From Deltaproteobacteria bacterium (lineage in GTDB: Bacteria; Desulfobacterota; Desulfobacteria; Desulfobacterales; SURF-15), in contig JAHEHB010000156.1 in assembly GCA_024644775.1 (NCBI GenBank), forward strand, positions 1 to 11,526: a stretch of 11,526 bases of DNA. Reading direction: 5' to 3'. The translations under genes and the position numbers were made by a program. This document shows positions 1 to 6,450 of the stretch, piece after piece. Within the stretch, counting starts at the first letter, position 1. Each line of letters opens with the position of its first letter. A model generated the notes under the pieces. The model was not told the origin of the DNA and did not search any database. It saw only the letters and a program-made list of their open reading frames with translations.

Positions 1-561
1 CTGCTCAGAGGATGCGGCATCCGCAATGAGTTTTACAGCCGAATCGATGCCCATTTTTTCTGTGTTGATAACCAAATCGTATAAGGAAGGGTCGTTCCAA
101 TCCATTTGAAACGCATATCGGAAAAACCCTTTTTGCTGGTTGTCGCTCTTTCGAATGAATTTTTCGGCGGCCTCTTTGCTAAGACCTCGTTGTTCCATGA
201 TATACGTCAATCTGGAGGTTCCTGTGGCATGGACATAGACATGGAGCGCGCAGCCGAAATCTCTTAGAAGAATTTGGCTGCCATGTCCGAGAATAACCCC
301 TGTGCCGTTGTGCGCGACGTCATAAACAACAGCTTCCATCAAATCGACGTACTTTTCCGGTTTTTTGCTTAAAATACGGTCAAAAAACCCCGGCGCTTTT
401 TCATCTAAGCTTTTTAAATCTTCCACAGGAATTCCCATCTCAACGGCTGTTTGTTGAAGTTTCCTGTCATCGAATAATTCAACATTCATCGTGTCTGCGA
501 CGCGTCGTGCAATCGCCTCACCCCCGCTTCCCACGTTTCTAGAGATTGTAATTAGTGACAT
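1..561 (-). CDS. Cytidylate kinase-like family protein (3' end outside window)
   Basis: The reverse strand reads 187 open codons from an ATG at 561 to the window edge, so the C-terminus is missing. The N-terminus has ISRNVGSGG (residues 6-14), the hallmark of the cytidylate kinase-like family (PF13189 type), which carries SR-x2-GSGG in place of a classical Walker A GKT/S. Later family landmarks are VILGHGSQILLRD (89-100), where GHG replaces the more usual GRG, and YDLVINT (161-167) near the end of the nucleotide-kinase fold. The start is supported by a GGAGG (minus strand, 570-574) 8 nt upstream. The protein is soluble, with no signal peptide or membrane helix seen. Family members are often annotated as CMP kinases, but many are encoded away from nucleotide-metabolism genes and their substrate is not established, so real CMP kinase activity is uncertain. 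The gene is transcribed divergently from the dehydratase operon. Confidence 0.88.
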   Translation of the reverse strand, partial: MSLITISRNVGSGGEAIARRVADTMNVELFDDRKLQQTAVEMGIPVEDLKSLDEKAPGFFDRILSKKPEKYVDLMEAVVYDVAHNGTGVILGHGSQILLRDFGCALHVYVHATGTSRLTYIMEQRGLSKEAAEKFIRKSDNQQKGFFRYAFQMDWNDPSLYDLVINTEKMGIDSAVKLIADAASSEQ

Positions 562-636
562 TTTTTTGTCCTCCGGTTTCATTAAAGATTTGGAAAAAAG
601 ATACCAGTTCAAGTCACCACTGAAATATGCAGCATT

Positions 637-665
637 AAAATAAGCAGAAGACTCCAGGTGGTCAA
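637..665 (-). promoter_or_regulatory. Putative sigma-70 promoter for the kinase-like gene
   Basis: On the minus strand, TTGACC (660-665) is followed after 17 bp by TATTTT (637-642). That is a 5/6 match to the -35 and a 4/6 match to the -10 consensus at ideal spacing. The predicted transcript would start near 630, giving a 5' UTR of about 70 nt ahead of the GGAGG and ATG at 561. Confidence 0.4.
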
Positions 666-702
666 CCGGCGGTATGAAAACAGAATCTTCTTTTAAATCA
701 TA

Positions 703-730
703 TTGACACGAGAGGCTGCTGTTATATAAG
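703..730 (+). promoter_or_regulatory. Putative sigma-70 promoter for the dehydratase operon
   Basis: A perfect TTGACA (703-708) is followed after 16 bp by TATAAG (725-730), a 5/6 match to the -10 consensus. This is the best sigma-70 promoter seen in the spacer. It predicts transcription from about 737, leaving a leader of roughly 205 nt before the GTG start at 943. That length leaves room for leader-based regulation. Confidence 0.5.
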
Positions 731-751
731 TGTCCAGAAGCAGCGGCGTGA

Positions 752-843
752 ATGACCAGAAACAGCGTTTCTTAGGCGGCATGGTGTACGGTGCATGGCC
801 CTGAATCTGCGCTTTTTGCTCGAATCAGGTAGCGCTTGGTCAT
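752..843 (+). promoter_or_regulatory. Possible structured 5' leader upstream of the dehydratase
   Basis: Within the predicted leader, ATGACCA (752-758) is an exact reverse complement of TGGTCAT (837-843) and could close a domain of 92 nt. Inside it, CCTGA (800-804) can pair with TCAGG (825-829), while GCGCT (809-813) can pair with AGCGC (831-835). The two stems interleave, as in an H-type pseudoknot. A local hairpin AGAAAC-AGC-GTTTCT (758-772) is also possible and competes for base 758. No known riboswitch class was recognised, and short stems like these can arise by chance. Confidence 0.25.
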
Positions 844-942
844 GTGCTGTTTATCATTTGTCTTTTGTCGTTGATGCGTACGTGTTGACGGGTAACGTTG
901 TACAAATAAATCGTGATGAATTCGTGAAAAGGAGGATTTGTA

Positions 943-2616
943 GTGAATTGGCGAAGTCAAGACATACTGAAACGACCTGACTGGGCAATGGTGCGATCCT
1001 TATATAAATCCATGGGATACAGTGATTATGATCTTGAGAGGCCCCTGGTCGGTATTGCAAATTCCTGGAATCGATTGGTTCCTGGTCATTATAACCTAAG
1101 ACTGGTTTCAGAGTATGTGAAACAGGGCATCCATCAAGCAGGCGGTACTCCCGTGGAATTCGGTGTCATCGCGGCTTGTGATGGGATTGCAGAAGGCCAT
1201 GATGGGATGCATTATATCCTGCCAACCCGGGATCTTATTGCAAATGACATTGAATTGATGATCGAAGCGCATCGGTTGGACGCCTTGGTGCTATTGGGTT
1301 CTTGTGACAAAATCGTACCCGGAATGCTAATGGCTGCAGCTCGCCTCGATATCCCATCGATAATGGTGGTTGGGGGCCCCATGGAGGGCGGATGCGAATT
1401 TGATAATCGCGCATCGGACATTACCTCTCTGGCAGAAGGGCTGGGCATGCTGAAGGCAGGAAAAATTGACGAGGAGACCCATCGCAGGCTGGAAGACTGT
1501 GCCGGGCCCACCTGCGGATCTTGTTCGTTTTTGGGTACTGCAAATACCATGTGCTGTACTGCCGAAGCACTCGGATTGACGCTTCCCGGCAGCGCCACAA
1601 TCCCGGCAACCCATGCAGACCGGCTCAGAATCGCTCAATCATCAGGCCGCCGAATCGTCGAAATGATCAATGAACGCGCGACTGCCCGAAACATCATTAA
1701 CAGAAAATCTATTGAGAATGCTATCCGTGTCAACACGGCCATCGGAGGGTCCACCAACGTGGCGCTCCATTTGCCGGCCATTGCCTATGAGGCCGACTGC
1801 GAGATTACAATGGATCTTTTTGAGAAATTGTGCCGAACAACACCCCATATTGCAAAAATGAATCCGGCAGCAGCCCTCAATGTACCCGATTTTCATTTTG
1901 CGGGCGGTATTCCGGCGGTTATGAAAGAAGTGTTGTCCCTGCTGCATGAAGATGCCCTGACGGTATCCGGGAAAACTGTCGCTGAAAATGTCTCAAGTGC
2001 GCAAAATCAAAACAGCCACATCATTAAAACCATGGAAGAACCCTGGAGCAAGGAAGGAGGGCTCGCTATTCTAAAGGGGAACTTGGCACCCAAGACCGCT
2101 GTAACCAAGCCTGCCGCTATATTACCGGAAATGCGCGTCTTTACGGGAAAAGCCCGTTGCTTCGATTCTGAAGAGTCCGCAAATGACGCGATTCTGAGTG
2201 GCAAAGTCCAAGCTGGAGATGTGCTGGTCATTCGATATGAGGGCCCAAAAGGCGGTCCAGGAATGCGGGAAATGTTTAAAGCCATGAAAATGCTTTATGG
2301 TAGAGGATTGGCCCTCAAGACAGCATTAATCACCGATGGTCGATTTTCCGGAACCAACAACGGATGCTTTGTCGGTCACATATCTCCTGAAGCAGCTGAG
2401 GGAGGGCCATTGGCTGCCGTTAAAGATGGGGATGTCATTACTATCGATATTCCCAATCGAAGCCTTCATTTAGAAGTGCCCGATGCCGAAATCAGGGACC
2501 GGTTGTCGAAATGGACGCGGCCGGCACCAAAGTTTAAAAAGGGTTATCTTGCACTTTATGCCCGCCTGGCCGAATCCGCCGATCAGGGCGCAATCATACG
2601 GCATAAGTTTGATTAA
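943..2616 (+). CDS. ilvD: IlvD/Edd-family dehydratase (dihydroxy-acid dehydratase-like)
   Basis: The 557-residue product is normal length for IlvD. The family is iron-sulfur and Mg-dependent and dehydrates 2,3-dihydroxy acids to 2-oxo acids in the cytoplasm. Visible landmarks are PLVGIANSWNRLVPGH (34-49), DGIAEGHDGM (80-89), CDKIVPGMLM (121-130) with cluster ligand C121 and metal-site D122/K123, PTCGSC (189-194) with C191, and DGRFSG (465-470) with the catalytic-base serine S469. The PGH at 47-49 lacks the extra cysteine (PCN) of the [2Fe-2S] branch and resembles, from memory, the E. coli-type oxygen-sensitive [4Fe-4S] enzymes. The GTG start is chosen because a strong AAAAGGAGG (927-935) sits 7 nt upstream; the next in-frame Met, residue 16, would cut into the conserved N-terminus. 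SGTNNGCFVGH after the serine differs from the usual IlvD SGGTxG. The absence of ilvB, ilvN or ilvC and the adjacent dehydrogenase leave open a sugar-acid or other hydroxy-acid substrate. Confidence 0.9.
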   Translation: MNWRSQDILKRPDWAMVRSLYKSMGYSDYDLERPLVGIANSWNRLVPGHYNLRLVSEYVKQGIHQAGGTPVEFGVIAACDGIAEGHDGMHYILPTRDLIANDIELMIEAHRLDALVLLGSCDKIVPGMLMAAARLDIPSIMVVGGPMEGGCEFDNRASDITSLAEGLGMLKAGKIDEETHRRLEDCAGPTCGSCSFLGTANTMCCTAEALGLTLPGSATIPATHADRLRIAQSSGRRIVEMINERATARNIINRKSIENAIRVNTAIGGSTNVALHLPAIAYEADCEITMDLFEKLCRTTPHIAKMNPAAALNVPDFHFAGGIPAVMKEVLSLLHEDALTVSGKTVAENVSSAQNQNSHIIKTMEEPWSKEGGLAILKGNLAPKTAVTKPAAILPEMRVFTGKARCFDSEESANDAILSGKVQAGDVLVIRYEGPKGGPGMREMFKAMKMLYGRGLALKTALITDGRFSGTNNGCFVGHISPEAAEGGPLAAVKDGDVITIDIPNRSLHLEVPDAEIRDRLSKWTRPAPKFKKGYLALYARLAESADQGAIIRHKFD

Positions 2617-2659
2617 TGATGAAATCGTTCTTTTTTTATTAAAGTGGAGAAATAAGTAT

Positions 2660-2675
2660 AATAGGATAATAGGAT
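2660..2675 (+). repeat. 8-bp tandem duplication across an SD and start codon
   Basis: AATAGGAT occurs twice back to back (2660-2667 and 2668-2675). The first copy supplies the AGGA that acts as Shine-Dalgarno, 7 nt from the ATG at 2674. The second copy overlaps the first two bases of that ATG. Confidence 0.6.
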
Positions 2676-3423
2676 GAAATTAAAAAATAATATTGCTATC
2701 ATTACTGGCAGCGCAAGGGGTATTGGAAAGCAAATCGCACAAAAGCTCGCATCGGAAGGCGCGAACGTTGTTGTCTGTGATGTAAACGACACCCAGACGC
2801 AAAGTACTGCTGACGAGATTGAATCCAGCTTTGGTGTTAAAACGGCTTTTATGGCGGCTGATATCACCCGACCGGATCATATCCGAAATCTCATCGATAC
2901 CACTGTAAAGCAATTTGAACGGATCGATATTTTTGTAAATAACGCCGGGATCTGTCCGCTCAACAGTATCGAGGATATTACCTTAGAAGAATGGAATCGG
3001 GTGCTATCCGTAAATTTAACCGGGGTATTTTTATGTTGTCAGGCAGTGATGCCCTTCATGAAAAAACAGCACTCAGGGAGAATACTGAATATGGCCTCTG
3101 TTGCCGGAAAGATCGGAGGCGTTGCCGCTGGAGCCCACTATTCTGCTTCAAAAGCAGGTGTTATATGTCTCACCAAAGTTTTTGCCAGAGCCATGGCACC
3201 CTTTGGCGTCAGGGTAAACGCCATTGCCCCCGGCCCTGTTGAAACCGAGATGGTGAAGGACTTTTCCGAGGACGCCATGAAGATTCTTGTAGAACAAGCG
3301 CCTCTGGGACGTATTGCGAATACCGATGATATTGCCGAAGGCGCACTGTTTCTGCTTTCGGATGCTGCCAGACATATTACTGGTGAGATATTGGATATAA
3401 ACGGTGGGTTACTCATGGACTAA
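2674..3423 (+). CDS. Short-chain dehydrogenase/reductase (FabG-like, NAD-type)
   Basis: This 249-residue classical SDR has a full set of motifs: cofactor loop TGSARGIG (11-18), NNAG (89-92), and catalytic residues N114, S142, Y156 and K160 (YSASK), then NAIAPGPVETEM, which begins at about 182. D36 at the end of the second beta strand predicts preference for NAD(H) over NADP(H). The single-domain length matches FabG-type oxidoreductases, but sequence alone does not separate 3-oxoacyl-ACP reductase from a sugar or hydroxy-acid dehydrogenase. The gene follows the dehydratase by 57 bp and precedes the next gene by 19 bp, so one transcript is likely. The Shine-Dalgarno (AGGA, 2663-2666) is modest. 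Inference: with the dehydratase it may interconvert a hydroxyl and carbonyl group on the same small acid, with NAD+ recycled anaerobically. Confidence 0.9.
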   Translation: MKLKNNIAIITGSARGIGKQIAQKLASEGANVVVCDVNDTQTQSTADEIESSFGVKTAFMAADITRPDHIRNLIDTTVKQFERIDIFVNNAGICPLNSIEDITLEEWNRVLSVNLTGVFLCCQAVMPFMKKQHSGRILNMASVAGKIGGVAAGAHYSASKAGVICLTKVFARAMAPFGVRVNAIAPGPVETEMVKDFSEDAMKILVEQAPLGRIANTDDIAEGALFLLSDAARHITGEILDINGGLLMD

Positions 3424-3442
3424 TTACAGGGGAGTTATTTAA

Positions 3443-3961
3443 ATGAAAAAACGAGAAGAATTTTTGAAAAAGGCTTATGAACTGGGATTCGATTACGAAA
3501 AGACTTACAGGGGGTGTTCGCAATGTGTCATCGCCGCGATTCAGGACACTCTTGATATCCGAGATGATAACGTGTTTAAGGCAGCCACTGGGTTTGCCGG
3601 GGGTGCGGGGCTTTCGGGTATCGGTGTTTGCGGTGCTTTTGCCGGCGGTGTGATGGTGCTTAGTCAACTAAAGGGTCGTGAACGGTCCAACTTTAGCGAT
3701 CCGGAACGAATCCGGTTTACGTCATTTGACGTGACGAATAAACTGGTGGATAAGTTTTTGGCCGAATACGGCACCCTTATCTGTCGCGATGTTCACCAGC
3801 GGGTATTTGGTCGGTCTTATTATCTGAGAGATCCGGATGAATTTCAGAAATTTCATGATGCCGGCGCCCATGATGAAAAATGTCCAGATGTGGTGGGAAA
3901 GGCCGCCCGGATGGCTGTTGAGATCATCTTGGATGACGGTTTGATAAATTCCGAATCCTGA
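3443..3961 (+). CDS. C_GCAxxG_C_C family cysteine-rich redox protein
   Basis: The 172-residue protein has the cysteine spacing of the C_GCAxxG_C_C family (PF09719 type): C25 and C28 in YRGCSQC, C63 in the glycine-rich GIGVCGAFAGGVM (59-71), C114 in LICRDV, and C147 in KCPDVVGKAA. The central CGAFAGG corresponds to the CGAxxG core. Family members are usually 130-170 residues, often occur in strict anaerobes, and are thought to have redox or metal-binding roles; no reaction is established. No signal peptide is visible, so it is probably cytoplasmic. The start has a clear Shine-Dalgarno, AGGGGAG (3428-3434), 8 nt upstream. It lies 19 bp after the dehydrogenase and is the last intact gene of this operon. 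A role in supplying electrons to, or protecting, the iron-sulfur dehydratase is conceivable but only an inference from position. Confidence 0.82.
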   Translation: MKKREEFLKKAYELGFDYEKTYRGCSQCVIAAIQDTLDIRDDNVFKAATGFAGGAGLSGIGVCGAFAGGVMVLSQLKGRERSNFSDPERIRFTSFDVTNKLVDKFLAEYGTLICRDVHQRVFGRSYYLRDPDEFQKFHDAGAHDEKCPDVVGKAARMAVEIILDDGLINSES

Positions 3962-3973
3962 GGAGGTGCACAA

Positions 3974-4036
3974 ATGACTGAAATGGGAGAATAAATCGAA
4001 TATAAAGATGTTACCGTTTCAGTAGAGGCAAATTAG
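3974..4036 (+). pseudogene. Possible degraded reading frame after a perfect Shine-Dalgarno
   Basis: Overlapping the last base of the preceding stop codon is AGGAGGTG (3961-3968), the strongest ribosome binding site in the window, 5 nt before an ATG at 3974. The frame reads MTEMGE, a TAA stop (3992-3994), then IEYKDVTVSVEAN, a TAG stop (4034-4036), and then a further open stretch beginning ITRNNIPACTLASEF. The composition after the first stop looks protein-like. This fits the 5' end of a former fourth operon gene broken by nonsense mutations and then lost. It could also be a real 6-codon minigene or chance. I do not recognise the family. Confidence 0.28.
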
Positions 4037-4269
4037 ATTACGAGAAACAATATACCGGCCTGCACGCTGGCGAGTGAGTTCGATGTCAATTGTGAAACAA
4101 AATTTATATCGTTTTTTACTGTTTTACCTAATAGTTCCCAGCCTTTCCACTATATCTTGCTGTATTCATTTTCTTTCATACAAAATATAGATAGCATAAA
4201 TATTGCATATGTTTTTCGCCACTTCCGGAAATAGGTGGTTTAAACCTCCCTCGGGATCTGGGTATTATT
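4037..4269. other. AT-rich intergenic spacer before the glycosyltransferase cluster
   Basis: No convincing gene is seen between the broken frame ending at 4036 and the TTG start at 4270. From about 4085 the DNA becomes clearly AT-rich. It includes a 10-bp palindrome GGTTTAAACC (4237-4246) with flanking GG and CC pairs that extend it imperfectly, and a weak -24/-12-like string (4192-4207) that lacks the GG doublet. No intrinsic terminator for the upstream operon was found. Confidence 0.45.
4083..4190 (+). CDS. Possible 35-residue hydrophobic peptide
   Basis: An ATG at 4083 opens a 35-codon frame, MSIVKQNLYR followed by a hydrophobic stretch FLLFYLIVPSLSTI, ending at TAG (4188-4190). A basic N-terminus and one possible membrane segment resemble a small membrane peptide or a signal sequence. 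However, the upstream ribosome binding site is poor and AT-rich DNA readily produces such frames. Treat it as speculative. Confidence 0.12.
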   Translation: MSIVKQNLYRFLLFYLIVPSLSTISCCIHFLSYKI

Positions 4270-5385
4270 TTGGAAAAAACAGGCATCACAAAACATAATA
4301 TTGGCTTGATGGGTTCTTTATGGCCTTATCGTGGAGGCATTGCTCAACATACGACAATGCTTCATAGAACGTTGATGGAAAAGACTCATCTTGTGACTGT
4401 TTCCTTTAAAAAACAGTACCCGAACTGGCTTTATCCCGGTAAGAGCAATTTTGAACCGGGTTGTAAAGGCTGTTGTGATCCGAGAATCTATTATATTCTT
4501 GACCCGATGAACCCCTTTTCCTGGAAAAGGGCAGGGCATTTATTTGTGAGACAATTTTCTAAACTTGTGATCATTCCTTGGTGGACGGTATTCTGGGCTC
4601 CATGTGTTGCCTTTATCGTTAGGTATTTAAAAAAGAATGGTATCGAGATTTTATTTCTCTGTCACAACATCATGAGCCATGACAACGCGTACTGGAAATT
4701 GAAATTAACCAAATATGTCTTGTCGCTGGGTGATTATTTTTTGGTAGACAACGAGAGGAACGCTGAAGTTTTGGCTTCTTTATTGCCGGTACCAAAGATT
4801 TCCGTTTATCCGGTCCCTTCATTTCAGGGTTTTCCTCTTTCAAAGAACTTACTGGCCCGACGCGGCAAATTGGAACTTCTGTATTTTGGTTTTGTACGGC
4901 CATATAAAGGAATTGACGTACTTTTAAAAGCCATGCATCTATTGAAAGAAAGAGATATATACCTTACGATCGCAGGAGAGTGGTGGATAAATGATAGGCC
5001 ATCGAAGCACTTTATTGAAAATAAAAAATTGACACGAAAAGTAGAGGTTATCAATCGATATTTAACAGGTGAAGAAGTCTCAGAGCATTTTTGCCGGGCC
5101 GATGTCATCATCTTACCGTATCGAAATGCCAGTGGAAGCGGTGTAATACCGTTAGCGTATCATTACGGTAAACCGGTAATCGCCACCAACGTGGGCGGCC
5201 TGCCGGAATTTGTTCAAGACGGAATTTCGGGACGTTTGATCCCTTCGGAAGATCCGCTGGCTCTGGCGGCGGCTATAGAGGAATTTTTTGAACAAGACTC
5301 AGACTACCTGAAGGAAGGAGTTATAAGAGAAGCAGAGCGTTTGAGCTGTGAGGGGCTTGTGGACTGTATTCTACGTATCGTTTGA
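4270..5385 (+). CDS. GT4-family glycosyltransferase (GT-B fold)
   Basis: The 371-residue product has the two Rossmann-like domains of GT4 retaining glycosyltransferases. The N-terminal acceptor-side strand is IGLMGSLWPYRGGIAQH (11-27), and QYPNWLYPGKSN and LCHNIMSHD recall the YPxxLxPGK and HNxxxHE signatures of one GT4 subgroup. The C-terminal donor domain has GFVRPYKG (207-214), with R210 and K213 expected to contact the nucleotide diphosphate, and SGSG (288-291) through NVGGLPE (307-313). A typical EGFG glutamate is replaced by the SGSGV form, which also occurs in this subgroup. There is no signal peptide; the protein probably works at the inner face of the membrane. The start is TTG, chosen because the first strand needs the residues before Met14 and no ATG lies close upstream in frame; the Shine-Dalgarno is weak. 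It is the first gene of a co-directional cluster, 17 bp before the next. Donor and acceptor cannot be told from sequence. Confidence 0.88.
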   Translation: MEKTGITKHNIGLMGSLWPYRGGIAQHTTMLHRTLMEKTHLVTVSFKKQYPNWLYPGKSNFEPGCKGCCDPRIYYILDPMNPFSWKRAGHLFVRQFSKLVIIPWWTVFWAPCVAFIVRYLKKNGIEILFLCHNIMSHDNAYWKLKLTKYVLSLGDYFLVDNERNAEVLASLLPVPKISVYPVPSFQGFPLSKNLLARRGKLELLYFGFVRPYKGIDVLLKAMHLLKERDIYLTIAGEWWINDRPSKHFIENKKLTRKVEVINRYLTGEEVSEHFCRADVIILPYRNASGSGVIPLAYHYGKPVIATNVGGLPEFVQDGISGRLIPSEDPLALAAAIEEFFEQDSDYLKEGVIREAERLSCEGLVDCILRIV

Positions 5386-5402
5386 TGCCATAGGATAAAG
5401 AG

Positions 5403-6425
5403 ATGTCTAAAACAAATAAAATCCTGTTTAGTATTATTGTTCCTGTCTACCATGGAGGAAATTATTTGCGTGATTTGCTTAAATCATTGCATGAGCTTGA
5501 TTTTCCATCGGATAAAATCGAATTAAATGTTGCGGGATCTGTGGATGACAAAAAATCTCGTAAAATCGTTGAGACAGAAATAGCGGCTGCTAAGTTTGAT
5601 ATTCACTACATCGGTTGTGTTAACTCCAAAAAAGCAGTGCAATTGAATGCTGCCTGCGCGGAGGCGAAGGGTCGCTTTTTATTTTTTGTCGATGATGATT
5701 GCGTATTGGTGCCTGATTGCTTGAAAAAATCGGAAGAGGTTATCCGAAGAGAAACGGACATCGGTGTTATCGGGGGGCGGGATGAGCTTGAGGTGCCGGA
5801 TTCGGCCTTCGAACTTGCTCTCGATTGTATTTTGAATTCCTTTTTGGGAACAGGAGGATTGCGAAAAAAAACCGGTCTCAGTGTGGGGCAATATTACCCG
5901 AGATTATGGAACATGATGATCCCCAGAGATGTGCTTTCTACTATGCGTTTAGATAAAAAGGAGGGAAGACTTCAGATCTTTAATGAGTCATTAAGTGTCT
6001 ATGAAGATGTAGAATTGGTGAGGCGTATTGAAATATCGGGTAAGCGAATTGTTTTTGCACCGGAAATTGCAGTAAAACATCGTAGAAATACCAATTTTTT
6101 CTCGTATGTGGCAAGAAATTACAGGAGCGCATACACCTGTAAGGTTCTTCGAATACATTCGTTTCCTCAAATAATGTTAGGTCTATTTGTTCTGTGGGGT
6201 ATAGCCGGTAGCCTGTTATCTATTTTTTTTAGTACTATAAGGATCTTCCTTTTAGGCTCTTTGGTGATATATAGCGTGTCGCTATCGATCGTTGCCTTAA
6301 AAGGAGCCATAAAGACCGGAAGCTTTAGAGCGACTTTATATATTCCTCTGTTACTTTTCTCTCTACATTTTTCAAGAGGACTTACTTATCTTATTTTTTG
6401 GCCATCACGAAAATGTGAAATATAA
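5403..6425 (+). CDS. GT2-family glycosyltransferase with C-terminal membrane helices
   Basis: This is a 340-residue GT-A enzyme. Residues 8-16 (LFSIIVPVY) form the first nucleotide-binding strand, and VDDDC (96-100) contains the DxD metal/donor motif, D97-D99. YEDVELVRRI (200-209) is the ED-type catalytic-base region, followed by the HRR-x-TNFFSY segment near the membrane. About three hydrophobic segments follow (approximately 259-277, 280-300 and 311-334), so the enzyme is probably anchored in the inner membrane with the catalytic domain in the cytoplasm. AGGA (5392-5395) lies 7 nt before the ATG, and the gene starts 17 bp after the GT4 gene, indicating one operon. The family uses NDP-sugars to extend lipid-linked or surface glycans by inversion. 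The sugar is unknown. NVAGSVDDK (42-50) replaces the more usual VVDDGSTD, a mild divergence in the donor site. Confidence 0.87.
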   Translation: MSKTNKILFSIIVPVYHGGNYLRDLLKSLHELDFPSDKIELNVAGSVDDKKSRKIVETEIAAAKFDIHYIGCVNSKKAVQLNAACAEAKGRFLFFVDDDCVLVPDCLKKSEEVIRRETDIGVIGGRDELEVPDSAFELALDCILNSFLGTGGLRKKTGLSVGQYYPRLWNMMIPRDVLSTMRLDKKEGRLQIFNESLSVYEDVELVRRIEISGKRIVFAPEIAVKHRRNTNFFSYVARNYRSAYTCKVLRIHSFPQIMLGLFVLWGIAGSLLSIFFSTIRIFLLGSLVIYSVSLSIVALKGAIKTGSFRATLYIPLLLFSLHFSRGLTYLIFWPSRKCEI

Positions 6426-6450
6426 GATAAGTGAACAGGAGTGTTATCTA

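Larger units (their letters stand above)
562..942. other. Divergent intergenic region with two promoters and a long leader
   Basis: This 381-bp stretch separates the minus-strand kinase-like gene from the plus-strand dehydratase operon. It contains a sigma-70-like promoter in each direction (637-665 minus, 703-730 plus) and, on the plus side, a leader of roughly 200 nt with several complementary segments (752-843). Short open frames on both strands, such as 795-980 plus, lack ribosome binding sites and a protein-like composition, so I do not call genes here. No intrinsic terminator was recognised. Confidence 0.6.

Noticed and set aside
885..912. TTGACG with a loosely matching -10 close to the dehydratase start
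   Set aside because: The best -10 at 16 bp matches only 3 of 6 bases; the promoter at 703-730 is much better.
795..980. 61-residue plus-strand frame upstream of the dehydratase
   Set aside because: No ribosome binding site, overlaps the dehydratase start, and is not rich in Ile/Val/Leu runs as an attenuator peptide would be.
1212..1598. Long minus-strand frames inside the dehydratase gene, and similar ones opposite other genes
   Set aside because: They are mirror frames of strongly conserved coding sequence, with no ribosome binding sites or recognisable domains.
4192..4207. Sigma-54-like string TAGCAT-N5-TTGCA before the GT4 gene
   Set aside because: Spacing is right, but the nearly invariant GG of the -24 element is AG, so it is too weak to call.
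6415..6450. GTG at 6415 as start of the radical SAM protein, overlapping the GT2 gene
   Set aside because: The in-frame ATG at 6451 has a clear AGGAG at 9 nt, while the GTG has no comparable site; the extra 12 residues lack family features.
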